Shown piece by piece: positions 50,513-61,267 of a stretch of DNA of 64,000 nucleotides. Source of the stretch: Dugong dugon (taxonomy: Eukaryota > Chordata > Mammalia > Sirenia > Dugongidae). Numbering within the stretch: position 1 is the first letter of the stretch; every line of letters begins with the position of its first letter. The stretch lies in NCBI GenBank assembly GCA_030035585.1, contig CM057482.1, positions 57,788,828 through 57,852,827 on the forward strand, given 5' to 3'. The translations under genes and the position numbers were made by a program. Below the pieces are notes generated by a model. That model worked only from the letters and a program-made list of their open reading frames with translations, was not told the DNA's origin and made no database searches.

Positions 50513-51891
50513 TGTTATGGATTGAACTGTGTCCCCCAAAAATATGTGTTGTAAATCCTAACTTCTAAGTTTGTGGTTATATTCCCATTTGGGAATGAGT
50601 TGTCTTTGTTCTGTTAATGAGGCAAGATTAGTGTAGGGCGTTTTTTTTTTTTTTTTTTCAATTGTACTTTAGGTGAAGGTTTACAGAACAAATAGTTTCT
50701 CATTAAACAGTCAGTACACATATTGTTTTATGACATTGGTTAACAACCCCATGACATGTCAACACTCTTTTGACCTTGGAGGACCTTTTTTTTTTCATGA
50801 AAATATACATAGCCAAACATACACAATTTCAAAAATTTCTACATGCACAATTCAGTGACATCAATTACGTTCTTCCAGTTATGCTGCTGTTCTCACTTTA
50901 GATGAAGGTTTACAGAACAAAATAGTTTCTCATTAAACAGTACACATGTTGACTTACGACAATGGTTAACAACCTCACAACATGTCAACACTGTCCTTAC
51001 TCAACCTTGGGTTCCCTATCACCAGCTTTCCTGTCCCCTTCTGCCTTCCAGTCCTTGTCCCTGGACTGCTGTGCCACGTTAGTCCCATTTTGTTTTATGG
51101 GGCTGTGCAATCCCCGGCTGAATGGTGAACCTCAAAAGTGACTTCACCACTGAGCTAAAAGGGTGTCTGGGGGCCATACTCTCAGGGTTTCTCCAGTCTC
51201 TATCAGGCCAGTAAATCTGGTCCTTTGTGTGTGTTAGAATTTTATTCTGCATCCTTCTCCAGCTCTGTCCAGAACCCTCTACTGGTGGTATCCGGGCACC
51301 ATCTAGCTGTACTGGACTCAGTCTGGTAGAGGCCTTGGTAGCTGTGGTCCATTAGTCCTTTGGACTAATCTTTTCCTTGTATCCTGTTCCCTTCATTGTC
51401 CCTTGCTCCTAAAGGGGTGAGACCAGTGGAGTATCTTAGATGGCTGCTCACAGGTTAAGACCCCAGAGGCTACTCACCAAGGTAGAATGTAGAACATTGT
51501 CTTTATAAACCATGTTATGCCAGTTGAGCTAGATGTCCCCAGAGCCCTCTGCCCAGCAATTCAGTCCCTCAGGGAGTTTGGATGTGTCTATGGATTTTCC
51601 ATGAATTGTAGGGTATTTTATGAGTCAATCGCTTACCAAATATAAAAAGAGCAGATTAGGACAAGCAAGAAAGCAAAGATGGGGGAAGAGAGATGCCGGG
51701 CCACATGATGATCACCCAGGAATAGAAGCTCAGTGAGACAAGGACATTCCTCCTGAGCTGACAGAGAGAGAAAACCTTCCTTTAGAGCCAGCACCCTGAA
51801 TTCAGACTCCTAGCCTCCTAAACTGAGAGAAAATGAATTTCTGTTTGTTAAAGCCACTCACATGTGGTAGCAGCACTAGATAACTAAGACA
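50513..51891 (+). repeat. 3' LTR of the MaLR provirus, split by an L1
   Basis: LTR sequence occupies 50513-50640 and 51607-51891; an L1 fills the gap. It ends 'gataactaagaca', identical to the 5' LTR end. Confidence 0.87.
50641..51606 (-). mobile_element. 5'-truncated L1 3' UTR with B+C double 3' end
   Basis: The T-run 50641-50658 is the tail. Module C follows (to about 50785), then a second internal T-run (50786-50795), then module B and the rest of the 3' UTR ('agaccccagaggctactcac' near 51459). TGTAGGG occurs on both sides (50632-50638 and 51607-51613) as a short duplication of the host LTR. Confidence 0.87.
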
Positions 51892-52219
51892 CCTCTGTAC
51901 TTGTGAAATAAGGCTTTCTTCGGTATGTTAATGATGCTGTGTTGGTGTTTGGTGGATTCTAAACCTAATCACTTCTGAGTCGTAAAAAGAGTAGATTAGA
52001 CACAGAGGAAGCAGACACTGGGGAAGACAAATGCTGTGTGAGCATCCTCCATAAGCCAAGGGACCATGAACTATCCAGGGTACCCACAAGAAAGAAATTG
52101 ACAAGGTTGAGATCTGATTTGGACTTTTAGCCTCCAGAACTGTGAGAAAATAAATTTCTGTTCTTTAACACCAATCATTTGTGGTATTTGTGTTAAAGCA
52201 GCTATAGCTAACTAAGTCA

Positions 52220-52619
52220 CTAAGTAAATTTGATTAACATAAAAAGTGATTCTCCTCCAAAGTTGGCACTTTCTAATTGTCTACTTGACTGTTCAGCACT
52301 CACAGCCTCTATCACAGGGTCTGGGACTTTTAAAATAATTGAAGGGTCTCTAATCTCAGCAATTTATAAAGGTAATTTAGGCAGAATTTGTCAAGAACTG
52401 GTTCAAGCTCATTTCATACTCAGCAGATGCATTTTGGAATTAGAGCAGGACACACTGCACATGAGGGCAAATAGACTGCATTTCAAAGTCAGTACTGTAT
52501 TTTTCTAACCACCCCAAAGGAAGCGTTAGAAATCAGTGGAGTCTAACCCCCCGGAGGTCACATGTCTAGGTTGTAGCTTAGATATCTGTAAATTTCACGT
52601 TTGTATCAAATAATTATTT
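52220..52619. other. Single-copy-looking sequence
   Basis: One 92-codon open frame (52230-52508) is present with no recognisable domain. Nothing else seen. Confidence 0.35.
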
Positions 52620-52980
52620 GGTAACAATTTTACATAAAGTTCATAGATCTATCTCATTCTATCTAACTGATGCGAAATATTCTAGAGTATGGATACACCA
52701 ATCTGTTTTCTCACACTAGCGTGAGAAAACAGACTTGGGTGTCTTCAGTTTTTCTTCAAACAGATCAGGTGGCAATAAATATATTTACACACTTGCCCTT
52801 ACATACTTATGGGATTATTTTGGTAGGATACATATCTAAAAATGCAGTTGGTGTTTCTAAGGGCTATGCAGTTAAATTTGTGTATCTTCTGCCAAATTTC
52901 ACTTGAAAAAATTGAGAAACGTTGTCTCTAATTACTCCCATCAGCAATATAGAAGGTTGTTTTTTTTCCCCTGTCATGAG
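52620..52980 (-). repeat. Probable ancient L1M ORF2 fragment, antisense
   Basis: The order 'gtatggatacaccaatctgt', 'gtgtcttcagtttttcttca', 'gtggcaataaatatatttac', 'gggattattttggtaggata' and 'aattactcccatcagcaata' follows the antisense C-terminus and early 3' part of mammalian L1 ORF2. Divergence is high and no frame survives. Confidence 0.5.
52702..52733. repeat. Perfect 13-bp inverted repeat with 6-nt loop
   Basis: Arms TCTGTTTTCTCAC (52702-52714) and GTGAGAAAACAGA (52721-52733) flank ACTAGC. It lies inside the old L1 fragment. Confidence 0.9.
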
Positions 52981-53812
52981 TGCTGGATATTATCTTCTTT
53001 AACCTAAAAAAATGGCTCATCTGATACTCAGTTATAATTTTTTTTTTAATGATCTGTGAGAAGGAGGGACTTAGTTAGATAATGTGTGTGTTCACTAGAA
53101 AGGAAGTGGCAGCAAGGTTCAGTTAATTTTAAAATATAATCAAAGCTCTGACTTTATGTCTGGCATATTACTTTAACATATTGAAAGAATTTCCTATGAT
53201 CTGAACACTTCCCAATTTATTCTCCTCTCCTAATTATAAAACTATAATTTATGTTATTATAATGTCTTGCTTTTAGATGCAAGATAGTGACTCATCTACT
53301 TTACAGTCTCCAGCATTTTGAACATTGCATCAAAGAACTTAAACTTGACTGCAGACGCATATTAGAACTTCCTCTTCTCCCAGCTTCTTCACCCTCTTTG
53401 ATTCTTAAGATTAAACATTATATAGAATTACCAAAAATTGAACATTTTGGAATCTTTGCAATTTCTTTCTTCCTTAAAGAAAATGAATGTTTGAGGATCT
53501 TTACACATCTGTCATCACTCTAGACAAACCCTTTATAGAATGTTCCCAAGGAGGTGGGAGAAGGAGGAGGGAGTCACAGCAGAAGAAGGACCCTCCTCCT
53601 GCAAGCAACTCAGACTCCTCTTCACATGAGTGAGGGTCAGCCCTCAGGTAGCTCAAGCCCAGAGCCATGCCTGAGCTTCAGCACCTGAGGGGAGGGCCTT
53701 GTGCCTGGGAGTGAGCAGGAGGGTGAGGACTGCAAAAGAGAACGCAATGCGGGTGCTGTGGTATTGGTGAGCCAGGGACAGGGGCCCACGCTCACTTACG
53801 AGGTTCTGCCCC
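52981..53812. other. Single-copy-looking sequence
   Basis: AT-rich first half and a purine-rich patch at 53545-53600. No repeat or exon recognised. Confidence 0.4.
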
Positions 53813-53966
53813 TTAGTACTGTGCTGCCTTGGATGACCACTCACACACACCTCAGTTTCCTCATCTGTACGATAGGGAGAATAGTAACAGGACTAATGAG
53901 AAACGTGTATGAAGCACTCAAGAGGGCACACTGAGTGCTGTGTGAGTGTTACCAGTATCACTTCCT
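53813..53966 (+). repeat. MIR fragment
   Basis: The core 'cctcagtttcctcatctgta' with preceding 'ctgccttggatgaccactca' (from 'ctgtgtgaccttgggcaagtcac') and following 'agggagaatagtaacaggac' is the classic MIR middle and 3' region. Confidence 0.8.
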
Positions 53967-54013
53967 GATTCTGCCTATAGGCAGGTAGGCAGTGCCCTGC
54001 ACCCCTCCCCGAC

Positions 54014-54536
54014 TGTCCGGGTTTGAATTATGTCCCCCAGAAAATGTGTGTATCAATTTGGCTGGGCCATGATTCCTAGAATTGTATGTTTGGCCTCCAT
54101 TTTGTGATTGTAATTTTATGTTAAAGAGGATTAGGGTAGAATTGTAACACTGCCTTTACCCAGGTCACATCCCTGATCCAATGTAAAGAGAGTTTCCCTA
54201 GGGTGTGGCCTGTACCATCTTTTACTTTACAAGAGATAAAAGGAAAGGGAAGCAAGCAGAGAACTGGGAACCTCACACCATCAAGAAAGCAGTGCTGGGA
54301 GCAGAGCGCATCCTTTGGACCGGAGGTTCCTGTGCTGAGATGCTCCCAGACCAAGGGAAGACTGATGCTTCACAAGGACCTTCCTCCAGAGCCAAAAGAG
54401 AGAGAAAGCCTTCTCCTGGAGCTGATGCCCTAAATTTGGACTTGTAGCCTACTGGACTGTGAGAGAATAAACTTCTCTTTGTTGAAGCCATCCATTTGTG
54501 GTATTTCTGTTAGAGCAGCACTAGATGACTGAGACA
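54014..54536 (+). mobile_element. Solo LTR, ERVL-MaLR-like
   Basis: Begins TGTCCGGGTTTGAATTATGT and ends GACTGAGACA, with 'gtgagagaataaacttctct' as polyadenylation region and 'tttgtggtatttctgttaga' near the end. The flanking 5-mers CCGAC (54009-54013) and CCCAC (54537-54541) match at four of five positions. The 523-bp length and the 'caatttggctgggccatgat' segment suggest a lineage-specific subfamily rather than a standard MLT1. Confidence 0.83.
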
Positions 54537-54769
54537 CCCACGTTCTTCGAGCTGACTACCTCTGTGCCCTCGTCGAGTGAGGATTCTGCATTCCATCTGC
54601 ACTTGGCCCAATCCTGTGGTTTTCTTTTAATTTTTACTGTTGATCCTTCATTTGGACATACTAAAAGATTACATTCTTATCTAAAAAGTTTTTGTGAAAA
54701 GAAAGGCTTGTCAGATTTTTATTTTCTTAACTTGTAATCTCTAAGGAAAACGCCAGGCTGGACAGTTTT

Positions 54770-57612
54770 TTTTATTTTTTTTATTTTATTGTACTTCAGG
54801 TGAAGGCTTACAGAGCAAATAGTTTCTCATGAAACAGTAGTACACATGTTGTTTTATGACATTGGTTAACAACCCCACAACATTTTAACCCTCGAAGTTC
54901 GCAACTTTTTTTTTTTTTGGTGAAAATACAGATAGCCAAAGATACACCATTTCAAAAATTTCTACATACACAGTTCAGTGACATTGACTACGCTCTTCCA
55001 ACAGTGCTGTTATTCTTACTTACGATGAAGGCTTACAGAACAAAATAGTTTCTCATTTAACAGTTACTACAAATGTTGCCCTATGACAATGGCTAACAAT
55101 CTCACAACACATCAACAGTATCCTTACTCAGCCTTGGGTTCCCTATCATCAGCTTCCTTCTCCGCTTCTGCCTTCTGGCCCTTGTCACTGGACTACTGTA
55201 CCTTGTTAGTCTCATTTGGTTTTACGGAGCTGTCCACTCCCAGGTTAAATGGTGAAGCTCGGATATAACTTCACCACTGAGCTAAAAGGGTGTCTGGGGG
55301 CCATACTCTTGAGGTTTCTCCAGTCTCCTTTAGGCCAGTAAATCTGGTCTTTTTTTTTTTTTTGTGAGTTAGAATTATGCTCTACATCCTTCCCCAGCTC
55401 TGTCTAGAACCCTGTGTTGTGATCCTGGTCAGTGCAGTCAGCGGTGGTTGCCGGGCACCATCTAGCTGTACTGGACTCAGTCTGGTGGAGGCCTTGGTAG
55501 CTGTGGACAATTAGTCCTTTGGACTAATCTTTTCCTTGTATCCTGTTCTCTTCATTCTCCCTTGCTCCCGAAGGGATGAGATCAGTGGAGTATCTTAGAT
55601 GGCCACTCACAGGCTTTAAAGACCCCAGACACTACTCACCAAGGTAGAATGTAGAGCATTATCTTTATAAGTAGTGTCATGCCAATTGAGCTAGATGTTC
55701 CCCGAGACCATGGTCCCCAGAGCCCTCTGCCCAGGAACTCCGTTCCTCGGGGAGTTTGGATGTGTCTATGGGGCCTCCATGACCTTTCCTTGTACAGGTT
55801 GTGTTAGTTTCCCCTGTACTGTGTACTGTCTCACCTTTCACCCAAGATACCACTTATCTATTGCTTATTTAGTATTCCTCCCCCAACCCCTCCCATCCCT
55901 GGTAACCAACAAACATTGTTACATTTTGTGTGTGAACTTTTTCATGGGTTTTTACAATAGAGGTCTCATACAATATTTCACTCAGCATAATGTCCTCCAG
56001 TTTCATCCATGTTATGAGATGGTTCACAGATTCATTGTTGTTCTTTCTCGTTGCATAGTACTCCATTGTGTGTATGTACCATAGTTTGTGTATCCATTCA
56101 TCTGTTGATGGGTACCTACGTTGTTTCCATCATTTTGCTATTGTGAACAATGCTGCCATGAACATAGGTGTGCATATGTCTATTTGAGTGACGACTCTTA
56201 TTTCTCTAGGATATATTCCTAGAAGTGGGATTGCTGGATTGAATGGTATGTCTATTTCCAGCTTTCTGAGGAAACACCATATAATTTTCCAAAATGGTTG
56301 TATCATTTTGCATTCCCACCAGCAGTGCCTAAGAGTTCTGATCTCCCCGCAGCCCCTCCAACATTTGTTATTTCCAGTGTTTTTGATTCGTGCCAGTAAT
56401 GCCGGGGTGAGATGGTATCTCATTGTGGTTTTAATTTGCATTTCTCTAATGGCCAGTGAACGCGAGCTTTTCCTCATGTGTCTGTTGGCCATTTGAATGT
56501 CTTCTTTGGTGAAGTGTCTGTTCATTTCCTTTGCCCATTTTTTGATAGGATTGTTTGTCTTTTTGTTGTAGAGGTGTTGGATTTTCTTGTAGATTATGGA
56601 GATTAGACCTTTGTCTGACTTGTACTGTCCAAAAATTTGTTCCCAGTCTGTAGGTTCTCTTTTGACTCTTTTGGTGAAGTCTTTTGAAGAGCATAGATGT
56701 TTGATTTTTAGAAGATCCCAGTTATCTAGCTTATCTGTTGGGTTTTGTGCATTGATGGTTATGGTTTGTATCCTGTTAATGCCATGTATTAAGGCCTGAA
56801 GTGTTGGTCCTATTTTTTCTTCTATGAACTTTATAGTTTTAGGCTTTATATTCAGGTCTTTGATCCATTTTGAAGTAGTTTTTGTATACGGTGTGAGATA
56901 TGGGTCCTGTTTCATTTTTTTGCAAATGGCTATCCAGTTTTGCCAGCACCATTTGTTAAAAAGACTGTCTTTTCCCCATTTGATGGACTTTGGGCCCTTG
57001 TTGAAGATCAGGTGACCGTAGGTGGATGGATTTACATCTGGGTTCTCAATTTGGTTCCATTGGTCAATGTCTCTGTCGTTGTACCAGTACCAGGCTGTTT
57101 TCACTACTGTAGCTGTATAGTAGGTTCTGAAGTCAGGTAGTGTGAGTCCTCCAACTTTCTTCTTCTTCTTCAGTAGTGCTTTACTTATTCGGGGATTCTT
57201 CCCTTTCCATATAAAGTTAATGATTAGTTTTTCCATCTCTTTGAAGAATGTTGCTGGTATTTGGATTGGGATTGCGTTGTATTTGTAAATTGCTTTGGGT
57301 AGAATTGCCATTTTCACAATGTTGAGTCTGCCTATCCATGAGCATGGTATGTTTTTCCATTTATGTAGATCCCTTTGGGTTTCATGCAGTAGTGTTGTAT
57401 AGTTTTCTTTGTATAGGTCTTTTACATGCCTGGTCAGATTTATTCCTAACTATTTTATCTTTCTAGGGGCTATTGAAAATGGTATTGATTTTCTGATTTC
57501 CTTTTTGTCGTTCTCCTTACTGGTGTATAGGAATCCAACTGATTTTTGAATGTTTATCTTGTATCCTGCTACTCTGCTGAATCTTTCTATTAGTTCCAGT
57601 AGATTTCTCGTG
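54770..57612 (-). mobile_element. 5'-truncated L1 with B+C double 3' end, minus strand
   Basis: A perfect 16-bp duplication CAGGCTGGACAGTTTT flanks it (54754-54769 and 57613-57628). Reading leftwards on the minus strand, the order is RT end, ORF2 C-terminus, 3' UTR with a C-rich/G4 tract (55878-55899), module B (about 54919-55245), an internal poly-A (seen as a T-run at 54906-54918), module C and the terminal tail. It is truncated just after the position of the RT FADD box. It is closely related to 7385-10212. Confidence 0.93.
55952..57612 (-). pseudogene. L1 ORF2 C-terminal pseudogene
   Basis: Open for 395 codons between 57317 and 56130 ([20 protein letters not shown] ... [13 protein letters not shown]-like end), preceded by NLLELIERFSRVAGYKINIQ. 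Three lesions are visible: a TAG in place of the tyrosine codon of the KIKYLGIN motif (near 57447); a TGA in place of CGA (arginine in IAKRWKQ, near 56127), the change expected from CpG decay; and a 23-bp deletion removing most of ISQSQKDKYC before the stop (near 55977). The cysteine-rich segment [18 protein letters not shown] is intact. Confidence 0.88.
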
Positions 57613-57779
57613 CAGGCTGGACAGTTTTGATAGCAATGCTTGAGCCTCACAGCAGCCCAATTTTCCATGTTATGGAGGTTCAGAAACTCAGAGCAACACT
57701 CAAAGAGCCTGTAAAAGTGGCTGCCCTCTTCTGCGTTGGAGGTCCTGACGTGTGCTCCTGCTTTTGTTAACTGTCTGCC

Positions 57780-58236
57780 CAGTGGTGTCATAAGGGGAGT
57801 GCACTGTCAGAGGGAGTGACACCAAAATGACTGTCTATAAAATTTTTGTGCAGTGTTTCAGCAGAAATTTATTATTTTTTAATAAAAATATTCCTGTTGT
57901 TAGTTATGAAAACAAAAACATTTTTTGTAAGCCCAGATTGCATCTGTCAATATACGTATAAGACTAAAATTCTATGCTAATTTTTGAATCTTCTAATGGG
58001 CTTCAGTCAAAGCTGTCATTATTACTCAATTACAATGATGCTTCAAATCATGTGGTTTCATCTGTACATGCTACAATCACATGCTGTTATTTTTGCTGAT
58101 TCCCGTGTTTTTATTGTTGATAATTTTGCCAAGTTTTCTGGTGTTTTAGCTACATTATTGTGGTAATTAGCATGGTGAGGGGGGTGATAACCAAGAGTTA
58201 CCACACTGGGTGACACAAATGCTAGTGATGCCACTG
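57780..58236. mobile_element. Non-autonomous hAT-type DNA transposon, 457 bp
   Basis: Terminal inverted repeats begin CAGTGGTGTCATAAG on the left and (reverse) CAGTGGCATCACTAG on the right. The flanking octamers TGTCTGCC (57772-57779) and TGTCTTCC (58237-58244) agree at 7 of 8 positions, matching the 8-bp duplication of hAT transposases. The interior is AT-rich with no transposase frame. I recall similar CAGTGGCGTCA ends in mammal-wide hAT families but cannot name this one with confidence. Confidence 0.82.
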
Positions 58237-58284
58237 TGTCTTCCTTCAAGCTGTTCAGCAGTAGAACAGAACGGTCCCAAGCCT

Positions 58285-58497
58285 GGTCAGATTGCCTGGT
58301 TTCAAGGCCACCACCATGGAAACAATTTTATAACCTATAACCCCACATCTCCTCATTTAAAGAATGACGATGACAATAATAGTGTATCCCTCTTACAATT
58401 GTTCTGAAGACTGAAATCAGTTTTATTATATGCAAATAATGTAGCAAAGTGCCTAGCACATTAATAAACATTTGTAGTTAGTGTCAGCTATTGCAAA
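58285..58497 (+). repeat. MIR element
   Basis: Follows the MIR order: a decayed tRNA-like head ('cctggtttcaaggccacc'), 'tcctcatttaaagaatgacg', 'gacaataatagtgtatccct', 'gttctgaagactgaaatcag', 'gtagcaaagtgcctagcaca' and 'aataaacatttgtagttagt'. Confidence 0.8.
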
Positions 58498-59051
58498 TAT
58501 TGATCCATAAAGTCGTCCCACCCTTATGAACCTGGCAGCTTTCATACGCCACTCCTGGCCCTGCACCAAGAGTCCAGGCACTTGTCCTCCCACTCCATAC
58601 TGGGGGCTTCGACTACCAGTGTCTGCTGGGGACTCACATTGTCCTCAGGACACCAGGGCTCATGGGCCTTTGGGTGGGTGTGTTATTCTACACAAGAATG
58701 GTCAGACTCTTACACTCAAGCAATTTTCTCGGCTGAGACTGCTGTCTTTAAAGGTTGTCTCTCCTGGTCTTTGCAATTTTCTTAGTACGGAAATCAGGAA
58801 CTTCCAGTCTCAACCAAGGAGAACAAATGATTGCGTTTTAGTGTGCTTGGGGTGTGGCCACAATGGCTGGGGTTGTCCTTCTTGAGTTATGAGGAAAGTC
58901 CCTTGCTAGGGAAGAGAATGTGTGGATTCTAGGCCCACAGCACCCACGCAGATGTAAGCGTTGTTCTCAAGTGGAGCAGTGAGTCAGGTGGCCTTCTTGT
59001 CCTGATGGAGATGGGGCTGAGGAGCATTTATAGCCCCGTGGGTTTATTCTA
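58498..59051. other. Single-copy-looking sequence
   Basis: No repeat is recognised. The open frame 58526-58885 (119 codons) has no domain and overlaps others. Confidence 0.4.
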
Positions 59052-59278
59052 GGTCTCTGGATGGTGCTAATGGTTTGTACTAGAAGACTACTGACCAGAA
59101 GGTTGATGATTTGAACCCACCCAGTGGCATCATGGAAGAAAGGCCTGCTGATCTGCTTCCATAAATATTACAGCCATGAGAAACCTATAGAACAATTCTA
59201 CTCTGTAACACATGGTGTCTCCATGAGTCAGAATCGACTCAGTAGCAATAGGTTTGGTTTTTTTGGTTTTGTTTTTGC
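59052..59278 (+). mobile_element. AfroSINE-type SINE, long form
   Basis: Head 'ggtctctggatggtgctaat', B-box-like GATTTGAACCC near 59109, middle 'tggaagaaaggcctgctgat' and 'acagccatgagaaacctata', then 'catgagtcagaatcgactca' and a T/G-rich tail (ggtttggttttt...). The well-preserved tail resembles the consensus 3' end. Confidence 0.9.
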
Positions 59279-59321
59279 TTTATTCTACAATCAAAATTTA
59301 ATTTGATATATCGATCATAAA

Positions 59322-59580
59322 ATTTTTTTTCTGATCACAAAAGCTATATTTATTGTTGAAAATTTGAAAATATAGAAAAGCACAGAGAAAAACAAATCCT
59401 AAAATCATCACTTACATTTTAGTATATAATATTCCAAGTATGATATGATATGATAACATACACACACATAGTTTGTACTGAAAATAGCATTTTTTTATCC
59501 TGCTTTTTACAAAATATTTATCATACGTCCTTGTATAGTTAACTTCTTCTACATCACGAATATTTTTACAGTCGTCTGAC
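59322..59580 (-). repeat. Possible ancient L1M 3'-region fragment, antisense
   Basis: 'ttgttgaaaatttgaaaata', 'gaaaagcacagagaaaaaca', 'aaaatcatcacttacatttt' and 'cctgctttttacaaaatatt' follow the outline of a common mammalian fossil LINE segment known from memory. Ends and family are uncertain. Confidence 0.4.
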
Positions 59581-61267
59581 AAAGATTTTACCTCAAAATA
59601 CAGTCTCCTGCCTGTATGCACCCACAAGACAACAGGCAGCTCTGCAAATCAACAATGCTTGTTTGTCTGCCCCACTGATATCTCCCTTGACAGTTGATAA
59701 AAATAGCATTTCTGTTTTCACATTCCACCAGTCCTGGGCTTAGCCTGGTGCCTCCTGGCACTTCTACAGGGTCTAGCTCAGACCTCCTCAAGGTTGGGTC
59801 TCAGCAACCTGAATGAGGATGCTAATAGAGTTGTTTCGGCAAATGTGTGTGGATTTTACAGAACTCCATAGAAATATAAGAAAGGCGGGGGTGGGGGGGT
59901 GTTTAGGATTTTCTAGAACTACAAAGCTGGGTTCTGGGAACCAAGCCATACCCAGAAGCTGAGCCTGGGCAGTCCTCCAGGTTCTCTCCTTCACCTCACA
60001 ATTTCCAGCTTCAAATGTGGGAAATGGAAACATTCTCACTGAAAATGATTTCATCTGGGTGGCTCTGTGTCTCCATTCAGAAGTTAGATGATGTACTGGA
60101 ATGTGGCGATATTGACTATGGAATCCTTTCCTTCCGAATTGCATCTGGTTGTCTGCCATTATAATTTGAAACCTCCCCATACTCTCATAACCAGGTTTAT
60201 ACCAGCATCTTACTGGAAGAGAATGATGCCAGAGCAGGAGGGTGGAGATGAGGACAATATCATCTGGACTCCATTCTTTCACTAAATTTAGATTTTTCCC
60301 TAGGGATATTGTGTTCTGTGGAGGGAATGCTTGTGAATGCAGCCCTTTCCTGATGGAGCACCTGGCCCTGCTGTCCCCACACCTCTACCCTCTGGCACAT
60401 AAACTGGTGTCCTGCCACACAGCCAGTATGGACAATGCACTCTCCCACTCTGTCTCTGCTCTGCTGGCTGCCTTCCTAGGTGATGTTCCCATAGCCCTCA
60501 ATGCAGTGTGCTGGCAATGGTTTTGCATCCTGAGATTGAACTCCAGGCTGTCACATCTCTAGGGCCACCTTCTCTTCCTGTGTGCACAGACAACCCTTCA
60601 ATCTCCAGCGGCTCAGGCTAATCTGGATTACAGGGCTGATGAACAGCCACCATATGGCCAGCCTGGTGACTGTGGATTCCTGCATTCTGAAAGGCTCCGA
60701 TGTATTACACACAGTTCCCAGCACAATGCAGACATTCAACTCATACTAAATTATGACAAATTTCTTTCTTCACAGATCTGCAGTAGTTGGCATCATACAA
60801 AGCAGGGTTCTGGTTTCCATGTGTTTTTTCCCTCATGTTTGTCATTCAGTTTAACAAACATTTATAGAGCACAACTGAGTGAGGGCCCTGGCTCTGTGGT
60901 TGATCAGAGAAGGTCTTTGTCCTTCAGAAGCATCTAATTGGCTAAGTGGGTAAATGAGTACACAGGCATCTGGTCTACCAGAGGAGCCATTGTCCCCTGG
61001 CTGTGTTTTGGAGATCAGGGAAAATCAGGTCTCTCAGCAAAGATGGATAGACTGCTCACTTTTGTTGTTCCTTACTGTTGCTGCATCTTCGGACTTTTAA
61101 GGGCTGCAGGCTTAACTTGGTTTAACCTCTAGTGAAAGAGTAGATGCTCTCCACAAGACATGGAATTAGAACTAACACTCACCTTCTGTTTGTCAGGAGC
61201 TCTGTGTCCACATCTCATTTGTATGTTTCCTGGGAGGACAAGTAATGATGAGCTACTCATTTCTCAT
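59581..61267. other. Mostly single-copy sequence
   Basis: A probable L2 fragment sits at 60842-60965; nothing else is recognised. A 164-codon minus-strand open frame (59788-60282) lacks any domain and overlaps plus-strand frames. A G-rich run is present at 59885-59900. Confidence 0.4.
60842..60965 (-). repeat. Possible L2 3'-end fragment, antisense
   Basis: 'tttaacaaacatttatagag', 'cacaactgagtgagggccct' and later 'ggtctttgtccttcagaagc' follow the antisense L2 end ('attcaacaaatatttattgagcacctac...'). Diverged. Confidence 0.5.

Larger units (their letters stand above)
46807..51891 (+). mobile_element. ERVL-MaLR provirus with both LTRs, three later insertions
   Basis: The 5' LTR (46807-47222) and 3' LTR (50513-51891 with an L1 inside) share start TGTTATGGATTGAA and end ACTAAGACA. 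A primer-binding-site-like TGGTACCAGGAGTAGGGT follows the 5' LTR (47228-47245), and a purine run GAAAAGGTGGAA (50501-50512) precedes the 3' LTR. Flanking 5-mers CCCCT (46802-46806) and CCTCT (51892-51896) fit an ERV-L-type duplication with one mismatch. The internal region is a gag-derived remnant without pol, as is usual for MaLR elements. Later hits are an L1 (47568-48996), a SINE (50259-50466) and another L1 (50641-51606). Confidence 0.87.
46755..52219 (+). mobile_element. Older MLT1-type LTR split by a younger MaLR provirus
   Basis: The first 52 bp (46755-46806, TGTTATGGGATGAATTGTGT...) are the start of an MLT1-like LTR. Its continuation, with 'aaataaggctttcttcggta', 'ttagcctccagaactgtgag' and 'aaaataaatttctg', lies at 51892-52219. 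The two parts join logically once the provirus at 46807-51891 is removed. Flanking 5-mers CTAAC (46750-46754) and CTAAG (52220-52224) may be its own duplication, with one mismatch. Confidence 0.8.

Noticed and set aside
59788-60282. 164-codon minus-strand frame as a gene
   Set aside because: Low-complexity-free but no family resemblance, no signals, and overlapping opposite frames; treated as chance.
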